Shown: positions 1-9,327 of the stretch, in pieces
Layout: every line of letters starts with the position of its first letter
Position numbering within the stretch: position 1 is the first letter of the stretch
NCBI GenBank assembly: GCA_029934515.1
Contig: JAOZMB010000005.1
Coordinates: 1-32,573, forward strand
Source: Bacteroidales bacterium
GTDB lineage: Bacteria > Bacteroidota > Bacteroidia > Bacteroidales > JAADGE01
Direction: 5' to 3'
Length of the DNA: 32,573 bases
Program-made: the position numbers and the translations under genes
The notes under the pieces: model-generated
What the model saw: the letters and a program-made list of their open reading frames with translations, nothing else
The model's database searches: none
What the model was told of the DNA's origin: nothing

Positions 1-1995
1 AATCTCAAATTTATTTTCATCGTTTCCATCTGTTATTGAAAATGTAAATTCTGAACCTGCATCCTCGTCCTCAACCTGAACCTGATGAACAATGTTTCAG
101 CATTTAAAATCATTCCGGGCTGATAATATTCAGTAACTTCTTCGCCTTCATAAGGACACATTGTTTGCCCTCCTCTTGTCATAAATACTGGTCCAGTATG
201 AGCTTTAGGTGTTTTAACATCCACACTAAGATAATCTCTTGCATTTCCGTCATTAAGAACATATCCGAAAGTAACTTCGTTGGTTGTTGTTGTTCCATCG
301 GTTTTAGTTTCGCGGTGTTCATAGGTTTGTTCAATATTAATAAGCGCTCCGAGAGATCCATTAATCGAAAAACCAGTTTCATAAGCAATTCTCGGCGATA
401 CCATCCATTCAAAAGTCTCAGTTTCGGTTGTCGTAGTATCATGTGTTTCATAACTTTCGTAAATTACGCCAGCATCAAAAGATAAATTCTGGTCGAGAAT
501 AGAATTAACTTTTTGCTTCTCATTTTGTTTAAGAATTTTTTCCCATTCTTTAATTTGTTGATTAAAATGCCAGACAGTATCAGTAAATAATGAGTCTTGT
601 TGCCAATCATCTGGAATACTGAAATTATATGAATTTCCAGTATAATTAACACTGTCGGATGTTGTTTGCGTTATGTTATCGCTACCATAGTATTCATTGT
701 CTTGTGGATAATGTGAAGTATAATCTGTAGCCGTTGCCAAAAAGGAATTTCTCAACATTTCTAAATTCGGTATCAAATAATTTTTAATATGATTTTGAGA
801 ATATTGAAAAGCTGTTCCGAATTCGGTGTTCATTCTTATTCCTACAAATTTTCCAATTTTATAGCCATTAATTGGATTACCTACATGACCTTCTCCGTCA
901 TCGGACTTAAGTAAATCAATAAAAGTACATTTTCCGTAAACAATGTTTGTCGAATGTCCTATAATTATATCGCCACCACTACCAACAAAGTTTTCTTCAT
1001 CGCTTGTTTGCCAACGTTTTGATGTAGTGATTATTGAAGTTGTAGTATTTTCGTCAACCCATGTTTCGCTATGTTCAAACCCTAATGTTATATTATTATG
1101 TGCCGATGTTTCAATAATTACACCTGCACCAAGTCTTGCAAAAGTTGTAACTGTTCCTCCCATAGTTACATTTGGAGTTTCTCTGTAAATAAAATCTAAA
1201 TTATAATGATACTGAATGCTGTCAATTCTGTATTCGTATTGAATTTCTCCGTTTGGCAATGTTATTTCATTTATTATAAATAAGCAACAAATTCTCCAGT
1301 TTCCTGGTCAGGAAAAATTTTTATATTTTTAGGTGAAAGCCCTGCGATATAATACCCTGTTTCTCCGACATTATTTTCTTGGTCGTCTTCATACATTATA
1401 TTATCCCATGAATCATCAACATTGCTTGAAGTATTATCAGTTATGTCATATAGTTTTTGAGTAGTGAAACCTATTTCAGCATTACCGATATTATTTGAAG
1501 TTTTTCCTAAGCCACTTGGTTTTGCAGCTTGAATCGGTACTCCAGTAACTTTTCCTATCACTTTAACAAGAGTAATATCTTCGAAATCAATTCCAGTTAC
1601 TGGTGCCTGAAAATTGTGGTTTCCTTCAATAGGTCAGCGTCCGTTGTCAGCAAATCTGTGATTGTTCATTTTTACTTCAAAATAATGCCAACCTATAGGA
1701 ACATAAATTTCGTAATTTCCGAGATTGTCTGATTTAATCGGAATTCCGTTTGCAGCAACAACTATCTTATTATCAATGTAAAAAGTAGCATCTTCAACAG
1801 GGAAATTTGTATCTTTGTATCTTATGTTTCCTGTAATTCTAAATGCAGCAATATCAATAAAATCAATATTTTTTTGTGCAAATGTTCCACTCGGTGCTAC
1901 AAGCAAAAAGCTAAATAGCATTGATAAAAGCCATAAATTCCCGAATCGGAATCTTTTTGGTTTTTTTCTCTAAGAAATAGATTTTTTGTTTTCAA
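1..1995 (-). pseudogene. Decayed large secreted/surface protein gene (broken, 3' end beyond window)
   Basis: Three minus-strand ORFs (1921-1634, 1561-1274, 1259-33) read as one broken protein. The first two share a frame and are split only by a TGA at 1634-1636; the codons after it continue sensibly (PIEGNHNF...), as if a Trp TGG had become TGA. A frameshift near 1275 joins ...GEFVAYL to INEITLPNGEI. Another near 93-101 replaces a nonsense tail with an acidic HQVQVEDEDAGSEFTF stretch that stays open to the window edge. The N-terminus looks like a signal peptide (LLSMLFSFLLVAPSGTFAQ). A one-base loss in a seven-A run at 1961-1967 would extend it to a TTG at 1995, adding a basic n-region. Residues after the signal resemble a carboxypeptidase-regulatory-like beta domain (ITGNIRYKDTNFPVEDATF); the rest is a large extracellular-type domain I cannot name. 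Long intact ORFs elsewhere argue against general sequencing error. Confidence 0.75.
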
Positions 1996-2033
1996 CAAAA
2001 ACAAAGTTTTTGTATTAACAGATTGTAAAATGT

Positions 2034-2168
2034 TAGGGCAGACACATCAAAAATAAATCATACTTGATTATCAATATGTTATGTTTTTAAAGCCATTAAA
2101 ATTCACTATTTTCAAAAATAGTAATTCCTTGATTTTCAGCATTTAAATATTTTGGTGCGTCTGCCCTA
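2034..2168. mobile_element. MITE-like non-autonomous transposable element, 135 bp, with 9-bp target duplication
   Basis: The left end TAGGGCAGACACATCAAAA (2034 on) and the right end, read on the other strand as TAGGGCAGACGCACCAAAA, form about 20-bp terminal inverted repeats with two mismatches. The element is flanked by a perfect 9-bp direct repeat GTAAAATGT at 2025-2033 and 2169-2177, which is the expected target-site duplication. No coding capacity is present. An internal hairpin (ACTATTTT/AAAATAGT) lies near 2104-2121. These are the hallmarks of a miniature inverted-repeat element mobilised in trans by a full-length IS with the same ends; no such IS is in this window. The family is not assigned. 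Confidence 0.85.
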
Positions 2169-2208
2169 GTAAAATGTAAAGAATTTACCCAATATTCAGT
2201 TTTATTCT

Positions 2209-2217
2209 TAACTTTGC
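2209..2217 (+). promoter_or_regulatory. Bacteroidota -7 promoter element for the AAA/nuclease gene
   Basis: TAACTTTGC matches the TAnnTTTG -7 consensus of Bacteroidota sigma-ABfr promoters and lies about 27 nt before the ATG at 2244. No convincing TTG -33 box is seen. The element starts 32 bp after the right duplication of the MITE, so the MITE sits directly upstream of this promoter. Confidence 0.5.
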
Positions 2218-2243
2218 ATTTTGTAATCTTAAAAATATTTATT

Positions 2244-3803
2244 ATGGAAAAATATTTTAACACCGCAGGACCTTGTAACAGTAAAGAACATTATATGTTG
2301 CCGACATCAGAAATAATAAAAGAAATAATGTTTTTAATAAGACGAAAACAATATTTTGTAATTCATGCTGCCCGACAAACAGGAAAAACAACATTAATAA
2401 AAAACATTGTAACTGAAATTAACAAGGGAAAAGATTACTACGCATTATATTGCTCGTTGGAATCGGTGCAGGTGTTTAGTAAACCTGAAATAGGAATAAA
2501 ACAAATATTAAGTGTTTTAAGAAAATCATTCAGATATTCAAAAATACCGAACAAAGAAAAATTCGGAGCAAATACTGAAAACGAAACAACAAGTACTTTG
2601 ATAAATGTAGCCCTAAGCGATTTTTGTATTGATACAGACAAACCTTTAATCATATTTTTTGATGAAATAGATGGATTAGAGAACGGAACATTATTAACTT
2701 TTTTGCGTCAATTAAGAGACGGATATATAAATCGCCCTGAAACCAACTTTGTTCATAGCATTGCTCTTGTAGGAATGCGAAATATCAGAGATTACAAATC
2801 AAAACTAAAAAAAGGATATCAAACACTAGGCTCAAAAAGTCCATTTAATATTGTTACAAAGACTTTTACATTAAAAAATTTTACTCTCGAAGAAGTTAAA
2901 AATTTATACAAACAGCATACAGACGCAACAAAACAAATATTTGAAAAATCAGTAACAGAATATATACATTCGCAATGCGATGGTCAGCCTTGGCTTGTAA
3001 ATGCAATTGCTGCCGAAATTATTCAAGAAATTTTAAAAAATGATTTTTCAAAAACGATAACAAAAAAATTAGCAAAACAAGCAATTCAAAACATTATTTT
3101 GCGAAGAGATACACATATTGACAGCCTTTTGAGTAAACTGAAAGAAGAAAGAGTAAAAAAAATAATTGAACCTATAATTATTACTACAATTGAAAATGAT
3201 ATTGACGATTTTACAAGCGATGATTTGCAATATTGTAAAGACCTTGGACTTATTGCCAAAAAAAATTATACATGGCAACCTTCAAATCTAATTTATTCTG
3301 AAATTATTATCCGCAGACTATCAAATAACAGTCAAGAAAAATTTGAAACCACAGTAAAAAATACTTGGATAAATAAAAATAATACAATTGATATGAACGG
3401 TTTATTAGAAGCTTTTCAAGAATTTTGGCGTGAAAATAGTGATATCTGGCTTAGCAAATATCAGTATCGAGAAGCCGCGCCTCACCTTATTTTACAAGCA
3501 TTTCTGCAAAGAGTTATCAACAGCGGAGGCGATATTCTGCGTGAATATGCCTACGCCAGAAAACGTATTGATTTATGCGTTCTTTTTGGTGGACGAAAAT
3601 ATCCATTAGAATTAAAACTTAATTACGGCAAAAAAACAATTCCCGAAGGTTTAGAACAACTTGATGAGTATATGGACGGTTTCGGTGAAAAAATTGGTTG
3701 GCTCATAATATTCGACAGAAATAATAAAATATCTTGGGAAGAAAAAATCTATTGGAAAACAGAAAAATATAACGATAAAATTATTCATATTGTAGGTTGT
3801 TGA
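2244..3803 (+). CDS. AAA-family ATPase with C-terminal PD-(D/E)XK nuclease-like domain
   Basis: This 519-residue protein has an N-terminal P-loop ATPase with Walker A ARQTGKTT (residues 43-50) and Walker B LIIFFDEID (135-143). A helical middle region follows. The C-terminal domain reads RIDLCVLFGG...YPLELKL, giving D443...E456-x-K458, a PD-(D/E)XK-type metal-site pattern. The track start at 2214 is a TTG inside the probable promoter; the ATG at 2244 (MEKYFNTAGP) is preferred. The architecture resembles the AAA-like ATPases with fused nuclease-like tails that are common and mobile in Bacteroidota. ATP hydrolysis and nuclease activity are inferred, and the substrate is unknown. It is transcribed convergently with the type III restriction operon and may belong to the same defence island, though it could equally be a selfish or housekeeping ATPase. 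Confidence 0.75.
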   Translation: MEKYFNTAGPCNSKEHYMLPTSEIIKEIMFLIRRKQYFVIHAARQTGKTTLIKNIVTEINKGKDYYALYCSLESVQVFSKPEIGIKQILSVLRKSFRYSKIPNKEKFGANTENETTSTLINVALSDFCIDTDKPLIIFFDEIDGLENGTLLTFLRQLRDGYINRPETNFVHSIALVGMRNIRDYKSKLKKGYQTLGSKSPFNIVTKTFTLKNFTLEEVKNLYKQHTDATKQIFEKSVTEYIHSQCDGQPWLVNAIAAEIIQEILKNDFSKTITKKLAKQAIQNIILRRDTHIDSLLSKLKEERVKKIIEPIIITTIENDIDDFTSDDLQYCKDLGLIAKKNYTWQPSNLIYSEIIIRRLSNNSQEKFETTVKNTWINKNNTIDMNGLLEAFQEFWRENSDIWLSKYQYREAAPHLILQAFLQRVINSGGDILREYAYARKRIDLCVLFGGRKYPLELKLNYGKKTIPEGLEQLDEYMDGFGEKIGWLIIFDRNNKISWEEKIYWKTEKYNDKIIHIVGC

Positions 3804-3879
3804 TTTTTTCTAATAGTTCCATGCTACTGGACAGATACAGACAAACAAAATCAATTTGAATTTCCTTTTCTTTTTCATT

Positions 3880-6441
3880 TTATTGTTCATTCAAAACATT
3901 TTCTAATGTTTCTTTAAATTTATTTTCATTATCGTTGTTATAAAAAGGAACACCTGTTATTAAATATTTATCAGATTGAATTTCTATTACTTCATTTTTG
4001 TTTCGTATTTCCTTTAAGAAATCTTCTTTCCATTTATCATAATATTTTAAGTGTTTGCCTTTTGGTTCAATAAAAACTTGATAAGTTAATTTTTTATCGC
4101 TCTTTTGCTGGCAGAATAAAACAAAATCTGGTTCAAATCCTCTACCAATTTTATCAAAGATTTTTAGTTCTCTTTCGTTTCTTATTAAGTATATATCTTC
4201 AAAATTTTGTTTTAAATTTTCGAATCGCCTTGCAAACATCTCTACAAATGATTTTTCTTCGCGCGTTCCATAGTTTGCATTATAAACATACCAATTTGGC
4301 TCACTTACAACATCAAACTGCCCATCTGCTCTTTCACTATCTTTATACACTTTTATTTTTTTGTCTTTGAATACTTCATGGACAAATTTATTTATATAGT
4401 TAGAACCCTCATATTCAGATAGATTTGATTTTATGTCGGTTTCAATAGTTTGTAATAATCCTTGAACTGCTGTTAAAAAATCAAAATGCGAAATTCTTGA
4501 AAGCCTTTTTTTTGTTCCTTTAAAAGTAATTTCTAATCCTCCAAGATAATCAATATTTTTAATGAAATTAGATAAAGAATTAACATTCGGAAAATAACGC
4601 TCTAAATTATTAAAATAGAAAAAAAGATTTTGCGATAATGCAAACCTGATAACATGTTTTGAAATATCTGACATCTTTATATCTTTTTCTATTTGTATCT
4701 CATCTTCCGAACTTGGACTTTCCATAAAATTAAATGCGCTTGTTACTTTACCGACACCAGAAGATAAAACATGCTTATAATTTTTGTTTTTAATTCCTAA
4801 ATCAGAAAAAGATTTTACATTATTGTAGCTCTTTTTAATTTTTTTATTGAAATGGACTCTTCCTTTTTTATAAAAATCTGTTTTCTTAAAATCTTTTTTT
4901 AGAGTTATTTGCTTTGTCTCTAACTTATTATCGTCTTCATAAATACCAGTATCAATTAGTGCTTTTTTTATTTCTGAAATATAACGGCTGTCTTCTTTTG
5001 TATGATAATAAAGCTCTTCTAATATTTTGAAATCATTTGAAATATCATTGTCATATTTACGAGTAAATTTATCTTGCGAGTCATCTAAGGTAAATGGAAA
5101 ATATCTTGCTCCACGTCCAATTAATTGTGCTTCCGAAACAGTAGTCTTTCCCAGATTACCTTTTTTACCGACTCTGGTTTCATATAAACGAACAATATCA
5201 AAAAGATTTAAAACGTCCCAACCTTCGTTTAATTTTTTAACTGCAAAAACAGCTCTAATAGGGTTGTTTTCATCTTCTAATGTATTTAAACGAATTTGGT
5301 TAGAAGTCGCTTCTTTGTCATTATTGGCACTTATACAATTTTCTATTTTGAAATTAGCTTGAATTCGTTTTGCTATTTCCGTATATGAAATATTTTTATT
5401 TTCAAAAAAAACAAAAGCTTTCTGAACAATATTTACTGTTGACGTTTTTTGAATATTCTCAACCATTTTTGATGAAAAATTATCAATCAATTTATGAAAA
5501 TTTAATTTATTCTGCTCAGACTCTTTTATAGTTCGCTTTGCTTTAAAAAGAATTACTGGTTTTAAATTAATGTCGTTTGAAGTTGCTAATTCTTGACGGT
5601 ATAAATTAAGAATCAGAGCTTGTATAATTCGTTCCTGCTCTTCGTAATATGAACGAATTAGATTAATTTCTTTTGAATATTTATCAATTCTGAATTGTGA
5701 AAGGTCATATTTATGTATTACTTTATCTTGATATTTTTTTGTAATTTTTTGGCTTTTATAATCAATAGTTGCTGTAAATTCTAAAAGAATATTTTCATAG
5801 TTTTGGTTTAATATTTTTTCAACTGTACCTTCCCAACTGCCAAATAATTTACCTTTTTTTTTGGTAGCAGAACTTAAATGGTGAGCTTCGTCGGCAATTA
5901 ATATTATTTTCCTATCTATAAAATCCTCGAAAGTAACGCTATTTTCTTTGGTAATGTTAAGGTCATTATGCAACTGTTGTATTGTAGTAAATTTGATATT
6001 GATATTTTCGTTGTCTGATTCTTCAAAATTATCTACTTCTTTTATAAATATTTCTTTACCATCAATTACAATTTTATTACTAAATAAATATTTTGATGCT
6101 TGCTTGTTTAAAAAATTGTCTTTCGTTTTATTTATAATATTATTTGAATTTACAAAAAATAAAAAATTAAGATAGCCAGTTTTTTCATATAAATAAAGTA
6201 TTAAACCAGCCATAACAAGAGTTTTACCGCTTCCAGTTGCCATATTGTAAAGTAAATGAAAGGGACGATTTGGTTTGTCTTCGAAATCTTCGTTGTAGCA
6301 AAGTATAAAACGCTGAAAAGACTCGGTTTGATAAGGTCTTACTTTGTATTTTAGATTATTCGTAACAAAATTGGGAACTTCTGTTCTGGCAAGTTCTCGT
6401 TTACCAAACTCATGTATTAAGGTATCGTATAAAAATGCCAT
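3880..6441 (-). CDS. res: Type III restriction endonuclease subunit Res
   Basis: This 853-residue superfamily 2 helicase-nuclease has Walker A ATGSGKT (residues 68-74), DEAH (184-187), a motif III-like FTAT and a motif VI-like QLIGRGARYFPF. The C-terminal nuclease motif is FEPDF...FIEPKG (D772, E792-x-K794). In type III systems Res and Mod form a complex that translocates or slides along DNA in an ATP-dependent way and cuts some 25 bp from one of two oppositely oriented unmethylated sites. The gene begins two bases after the mod stop codon, so the two are almost certainly cotranscribed and translationally coupled. All key motifs are present and the frame is intact, so the enzyme is probably active. 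Its length is near the family norm, slightly short. Confidence 0.93.
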   Translation of the reverse strand: MAFLYDTLIHEFGKRELARTEVPNFVTNNLKYKVRPYQTESFQRFILCYNEDFEDKPNRPFHLLYNMATGSGKTLVMAGLILYLYEKTGYLNFLFFVNSNNIINKTKDNFLNKQASKYLFSNKIVIDGKEIFIKEVDNFEESDNENINIKFTTIQQLHNDLNITKENSVTFEDFIDRKIILIADEAHHLSSATKKKGKLFGSWEGTVEKILNQNYENILLEFTATIDYKSQKITKKYQDKVIHKYDLSQFRIDKYSKEINLIRSYYEEQERIIQALILNLYRQELATSNDINLKPVILFKAKRTIKESEQNKLNFHKLIDNFSSKMVENIQKTSTVNIVQKAFVFFENKNISYTEIAKRIQANFKIENCISANNDKEATSNQIRLNTLEDENNPIRAVFAVKKLNEGWDVLNLFDIVRLYETRVGKKGNLGKTTVSEAQLIGRGARYFPFTLDDSQDKFTRKYDNDISNDFKILEELYYHTKEDSRYISEIKKALIDTGIYEDDNKLETKQITLKKDFKKTDFYKKGRVHFNKKIKKSYNNVKSFSDLGIKNKNYKHVLSSGVGKVTSAFNFMESPSSEDEIQIEKDIKMSDISKHVIRFALSQNLFFYFNNLERYFPNVNSLSNFIKNIDYLGGLEITFKGTKKRLSRISHFDFLTAVQGLLQTIETDIKSNLSEYEGSNYINKFVHEVFKDKKIKVYKDSERADGQFDVVSEPNWYVYNANYGTREEKSFVEMFARRFENLKQNFEDIYLIRNERELKIFDKIGRGFEPDFVLFCQQKSDKKLTYQVFIEPKGKHLKYYDKWKEDFLKEIRNKNEVIEIQSDKYLITGVPFYNNDNENKFKETLENVLNEQ

Positions 6442-6443
6442 AA

Positions 6444-8492
6444 TTAATATTTTTTTATTTGATAAAAACTATTTGTTATTTGTTGCTCTTCCGGGCTGAC
6501 TTCAAAATCGGAATCGTTGATAGACGAAAGATTTACATATAACTGATTTTTGTCTAATAATTCTACCAAATGTTCTTTTTGCTGTTTTAATTCTAATCGC
6601 GTAAACTCATCAATATGCTCTTCTTGTTTTTTTATATCTACATTGTAGTTTAAAAAAGATTTAGATTTCATCTGCTCCCATATTTTAAATAATGCTGTGC
6701 TGTCTTCGGCTTCTGATATATGTTCTATAAATGTTTGATTATATTTTTTTAGCTCGAAATAGGTAAAAGAACCGCCACCTTGCCAGTTTACTGACTTTGA
6801 AATTCCAGAAGTATCATTATTAATTACATTTTGTAATCTCTTAACACTATCATTTTTGCCATAATCTAACTGTTCTATTCCAATATATTGTCTTTCCATT
6901 TTATGAGCAACAGCACAAGTCGTTCCACTTCCTAAATGATAATCAAGAACTATATCAGTTTTATTGGTAATCATTTTTAAAAGTCTATGCAATATCTTTT
7001 CTGGTTTTTTACCATTACTCAGTTTTACTCCTCCTTCGTCAGATATTGCTCCTGTAGTTTTAATGTCTTGCCAAAAATCACAAGGATTTTTAAAAATGTT
7101 AGCATCTGCAAAAATTACCTGTAGTCTTGGTTGTTTTGTATTGCGATTAAAATTTGTAATATAGAAGAACAATATACCTTTTTTAGATATAGCGGCAGCA
7201 ATATCTTGTTTTGGAATTGAATCTAAATTTTTAACAAATTTAGTAAGACTTGAAGAACCAGCTGTCTTAATTATTCGATAACTATTATTAAATAACCACT
7301 CTTTTATTTCAACTTCATCTTTAAAATTTAATTCTTTTATTTTTTTTGAAAGTGATATTTTCTTGGTATTTGATAAGATTTTATTAGCTTCTATAACATC
7401 ATTATCTGTGTTGATTTCTTTTGCCTCAAATTCAATTAAAGCCTCTCTATCTTTTTTGCTTATTTCTTCAATAAAAATATTATTTTCTTTGTCCCATTCT
7501 TTTTGTTTATACTTATCAATTTTTAAAAATCCATTAAAATTTGACATTTTATAAATTAAAATATATTCCTTTATTTTTGGAAATCTACTTTTTGCATGAT
7601 TCATTTTTACACCACTTGCTTCACTCATTTTAACAACTATATTATTAAGAAAACAACCTTGAAAAACTTCATCCATAAGAATTTTTAAATATGCATTTTC
7701 ATTATCATCACATTGCACACATATAACTCCATCATTTCTCAGTAAATTGCGAGCTATTTCTAATCTATTCTTCATAAATGTTAACCATGTTGAATGATTA
7801 AAATTATCATTGTATTTAAAACTGTCATTACCTGTATTGTAAGGTGGGTCTATATAAATTAGTTTTATTTTTCCGGCAAATTCTTTTTTTAATGAATGTA
7901 AAGCGAGAAGGTTATTTCCTTTTATAATAATGTTGTCTGTGATTGTATTTTTTGGTAAGTTACGTTTTTTATTTAGTTCTTCATCACGCTTAAAACCTTT
8001 AAATTTATGTTCACCATTTTTGTCAAAAGTTTTAGCATTTGTTAGCATTTTTGGTTCTAAAAGTTGTGTAATTTCGTCTTGTGCGAGTGTTTCGTTAAAA
8101 AATATTTCTTCTCTTTTGTCTTCTTCTCTGCTTTGTCCTCCTTCTAGTATACAATCTTTAAAAGGCCATACGAGTGCTACTTCGTTTCTTTGTTTTAGAT
8201 ATTTGTTTCCAATTGTTAGTCCTACTTTGTTTTTATATTTTGTGTAGCTGTCATTTAAGTAGTTTTTTTGTTCTAGGAATTGGACAAACAAATTTTGTTT
8301 AAAAACTAATATTTTTTTTATTTCGATAAAGAATTTTTCTTTTAACTCTTTATTTTCCAATAGCAATTCAATTATTTTATCATCAAAATTTTGAGCTTTA
8401 TTTATTACAACCCATTTTTTAATTTCTCCATTATCAGTAACAAAATTGTTTTCTTTTTTGAGTTGTTTTTCTAATATTTTGTATAATTTCAT
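6444..8492 (-). CDS. mod: Type III DNA methyltransferase subunit Mod (N6-adenine)
   Basis: This 682-residue beta-class amino-methyltransferase carries the catalytic motif IV YIDPPYNTGND (DPPY at residues 215-218). The SAM-binding motif I follows later as VLDYHLGSGTT (about 515-525), the circular order typical of type III Mod proteins. The region between them, about 280-510, is expected to contain the target-recognition domain that sets the sequence specificity. Mod methylates adenine on one strand of an asymmetric site and also guides the Res subunit. It is the first gene of the mod-res operon. I saw no long simple-sequence tract of the kind that makes some mod genes phase-variable. Confidence 0.93.
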   Translation of the reverse strand: MKLYKILEKQLKKENNFVTDNGEIKKWVVINKAQNFDDKIIELLLENKELKEKFFIEIKKILVFKQNLFVQFLEQKNYLNDSYTKYKNKVGLTIGNKYLKQRNEVALVWPFKDCILEGGQSREEDKREEIFFNETLAQDEITQLLEPKMLTNAKTFDKNGEHKFKGFKRDEELNKKRNLPKNTITDNIIIKGNNLLALHSLKKEFAGKIKLIYIDPPYNTGNDSFKYNDNFNHSTWLTFMKNRLEIARNLLRNDGVICVQCDDNENAYLKILMDEVFQGCFLNNIVVKMSEASGVKMNHAKSRFPKIKEYILIYKMSNFNGFLKIDKYKQKEWDKENNIFIEEISKKDREALIEFEAKEINTDNDVIEANKILSNTKKISLSKKIKELNFKDEVEIKEWLFNNSYRIIKTAGSSSLTKFVKNLDSIPKQDIAAAISKKGILFFYITNFNRNTKQPRLQVIFADANIFKNPCDFWQDIKTTGAISDEGGVKLSNGKKPEKILHRLLKMITNKTDIVLDYHLGSGTTCAVAHKMERQYIGIEQLDYGKNDSVKRLQNVINNDTSGISKSVNWQGGGSFTYFELKKYNQTFIEHISEAEDSTALFKIWEQMKSKSFLNYNVDIKKQEEHIDEFTRLELKQQKEHLVELLDKNQLYVNLSSINDSDFEVSPEEQQITNSFYQIKKY

Positions 8493-8524
8493 ATATATAA
8501 AAAATTAAAAATAATTACAACCCG

Positions 8525-8532
8525 CAAAAGTA
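8525..8532 (-). promoter_or_regulatory. Probable -7 promoter element for mod-res
   Basis: On the minus strand the sequence reads TACTTTTG, matching TAnnTTTG, about 30 nt before the mod ATG. No clear -33 TTG is visible. Confidence 0.45.
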
Positions 8533-8582
8533 GAGTAAATATTACAGAAAGAGTAAACTATTTTAATTTTTGATACAATTCG

Positions 8583-8620
8583 CATAATAGGAACACGGAA
8601 GAACACAGATTTATAAATCT
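8583..8620. repeat. Dispersed intergenic repeat, copy 1 (internally deleted)
   Basis: The 28 bp at 8583-8610 (ending GGAACACGGAAGAACACAGAT) are identical to 20227-20254. The tail TTATAAATCT also matches the second copy, but 19 bp present there are missing here. The junction lies at a short GAT repeat, so a slippage deletion is likely. The repeat is non-coding and its role is unknown. Confidence 0.8.
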
Positions 8621-8622
8621 TA

Positions 8623-8662
8623 ACAAAAAACAAATCATGAAGTTATTTTTTAACAATTACTT
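8623..8662. repeat. 40-bp direct repeat, left copy (flanks Imm26 and PIN genes)
   Basis: The sequence starting ACAAAAAACAAATCATGAAG recurs at 10048-10087 in the same orientation with one mismatch in 40 bp. The pair brackets the three plus-strand genes at 8741-9987. No recombinase is associated, so an attachment-site role is only a possibility. Confidence 0.8.
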
Positions 8663-8740
8663 ACTGTATATAAACTGTCGTTGTTTCTTTAAGTCACACT
8701 GTCAGTAATTTATTTTCAAACAAAAAAAGTATTCACTATT

Positions 8741-9247
8741 ATGGAACGAAAACTAAAACGTCAAATAAAAACTGTTGGTTCTGTTGTTAAAATACCTCTT
8801 GAAAATGGCTATCATTCTTATGCAAGAATATTAGAAATTTTGATTGCATTTTACGATATTCAAACGAAAGAGGAATTAGAAGTTGAAGAAATTATAAAAA
8901 ATAAAGTTTTGTTTGTTACAGGAGTTTACGATTGGGTAATTAAAAAAGGTTATTGGCAAAAGATTGGAAAGAAACGTCCTTTGGAAAATTATTTGACAGA
9001 ATTGGAACGCCGACCTATGTACACGGAAGATGAATTTATAGGCAAATGCATCATTCATTATTACAATGGAAACAGAAAAATTGTTGAACGAGATGAAGTA
9101 AGAGGAATAGAAAGTGCTACCATCTGGGATTATAAAGGCATTGAAAAAAGATTAAGTGATCATTATGCAGGGCGTTTTAATCAAGATGTTGATAATATAT
9201 TGAACGGAAAGCCATTTACAGGAATGTTGGAGCGTTCAAGAAATTAA
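8741..9247 (+). CDS. Imm26-like immunity protein (orphan)
   Basis: This 168-residue soluble protein has no signal peptide or membrane segment. The N-terminal pattern SVVKIPLENGYHSYARIL followed by IAFYDI resembles Imm26-family immunity proteins, in which a small beta-rich domain is expected to neutralise a polymorphic toxin nuclease or similar effector. No polymorphic toxin gene is next to it, so it would be an orphan immunity gene or one reused for another purpose. It lies between the mod-res operon and the PIN toxin pair, inside the 40-bp direct repeats. The family call rests on recognising this N-terminal pattern only; the C-terminal half is not recognised. Confidence 0.6.
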   Translation: MERKLKRQIKTVGSVVKIPLENGYHSYARILEILIAFYDIQTKEELEVEEIIKNKVLFVTGVYDWVIKKGYWQKIGKKRPLENYLTELERRPMYTEDEFIGKCIIHYYNGNRKIVERDEVRGIESATIWDYKGIEKRLSDHYAGRFNQDVDNILNGKPFTGMLERSRN

Positions 9248-9270
9248 TATAAGATTTTTATTTCTTGATT

Positions 9271-9301
9271 TTTGCTTTATAAAAAAAACTTTATAAATTT
9301 G
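9271..9301 (+). promoter_or_regulatory. Bacteroidota-type promoter for the PIN toxin-antitoxin operon
   Basis: TTTG at 9271-9274, a 19-bp spacer and TAAATTTG at 9294-9301 give a near-perfect -33/-7 pair, 26 nt before the antitoxin ATG at 9328. Confidence 0.65.
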
Positions 9302-9327
9302 TATTTTTTAATTTAAATAACAAAAAG

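Noticed and set aside
1634-1636. In-frame TGA as recoded Trp (alternative genetic code)
   Set aside because: The same gene also has frameshifts, other genes in the window use TGG for Trp and show no internal TGA, and the AAA gene ends in TGA at 3801-3803. Pseudogene decay explains it better.
2214-2243. Upstream TTG start of the AAA/nuclease gene
   Set aside because: The TTG lies inside the TAACTTTGC promoter element; the ATG at 2244 gives the family-like start MEKYFNTAGP.
3804-3879. Shared bidirectional terminator between the AAA gene and res
   Set aside because: The gap contains no stem of useful length followed by a T-tract on either strand.
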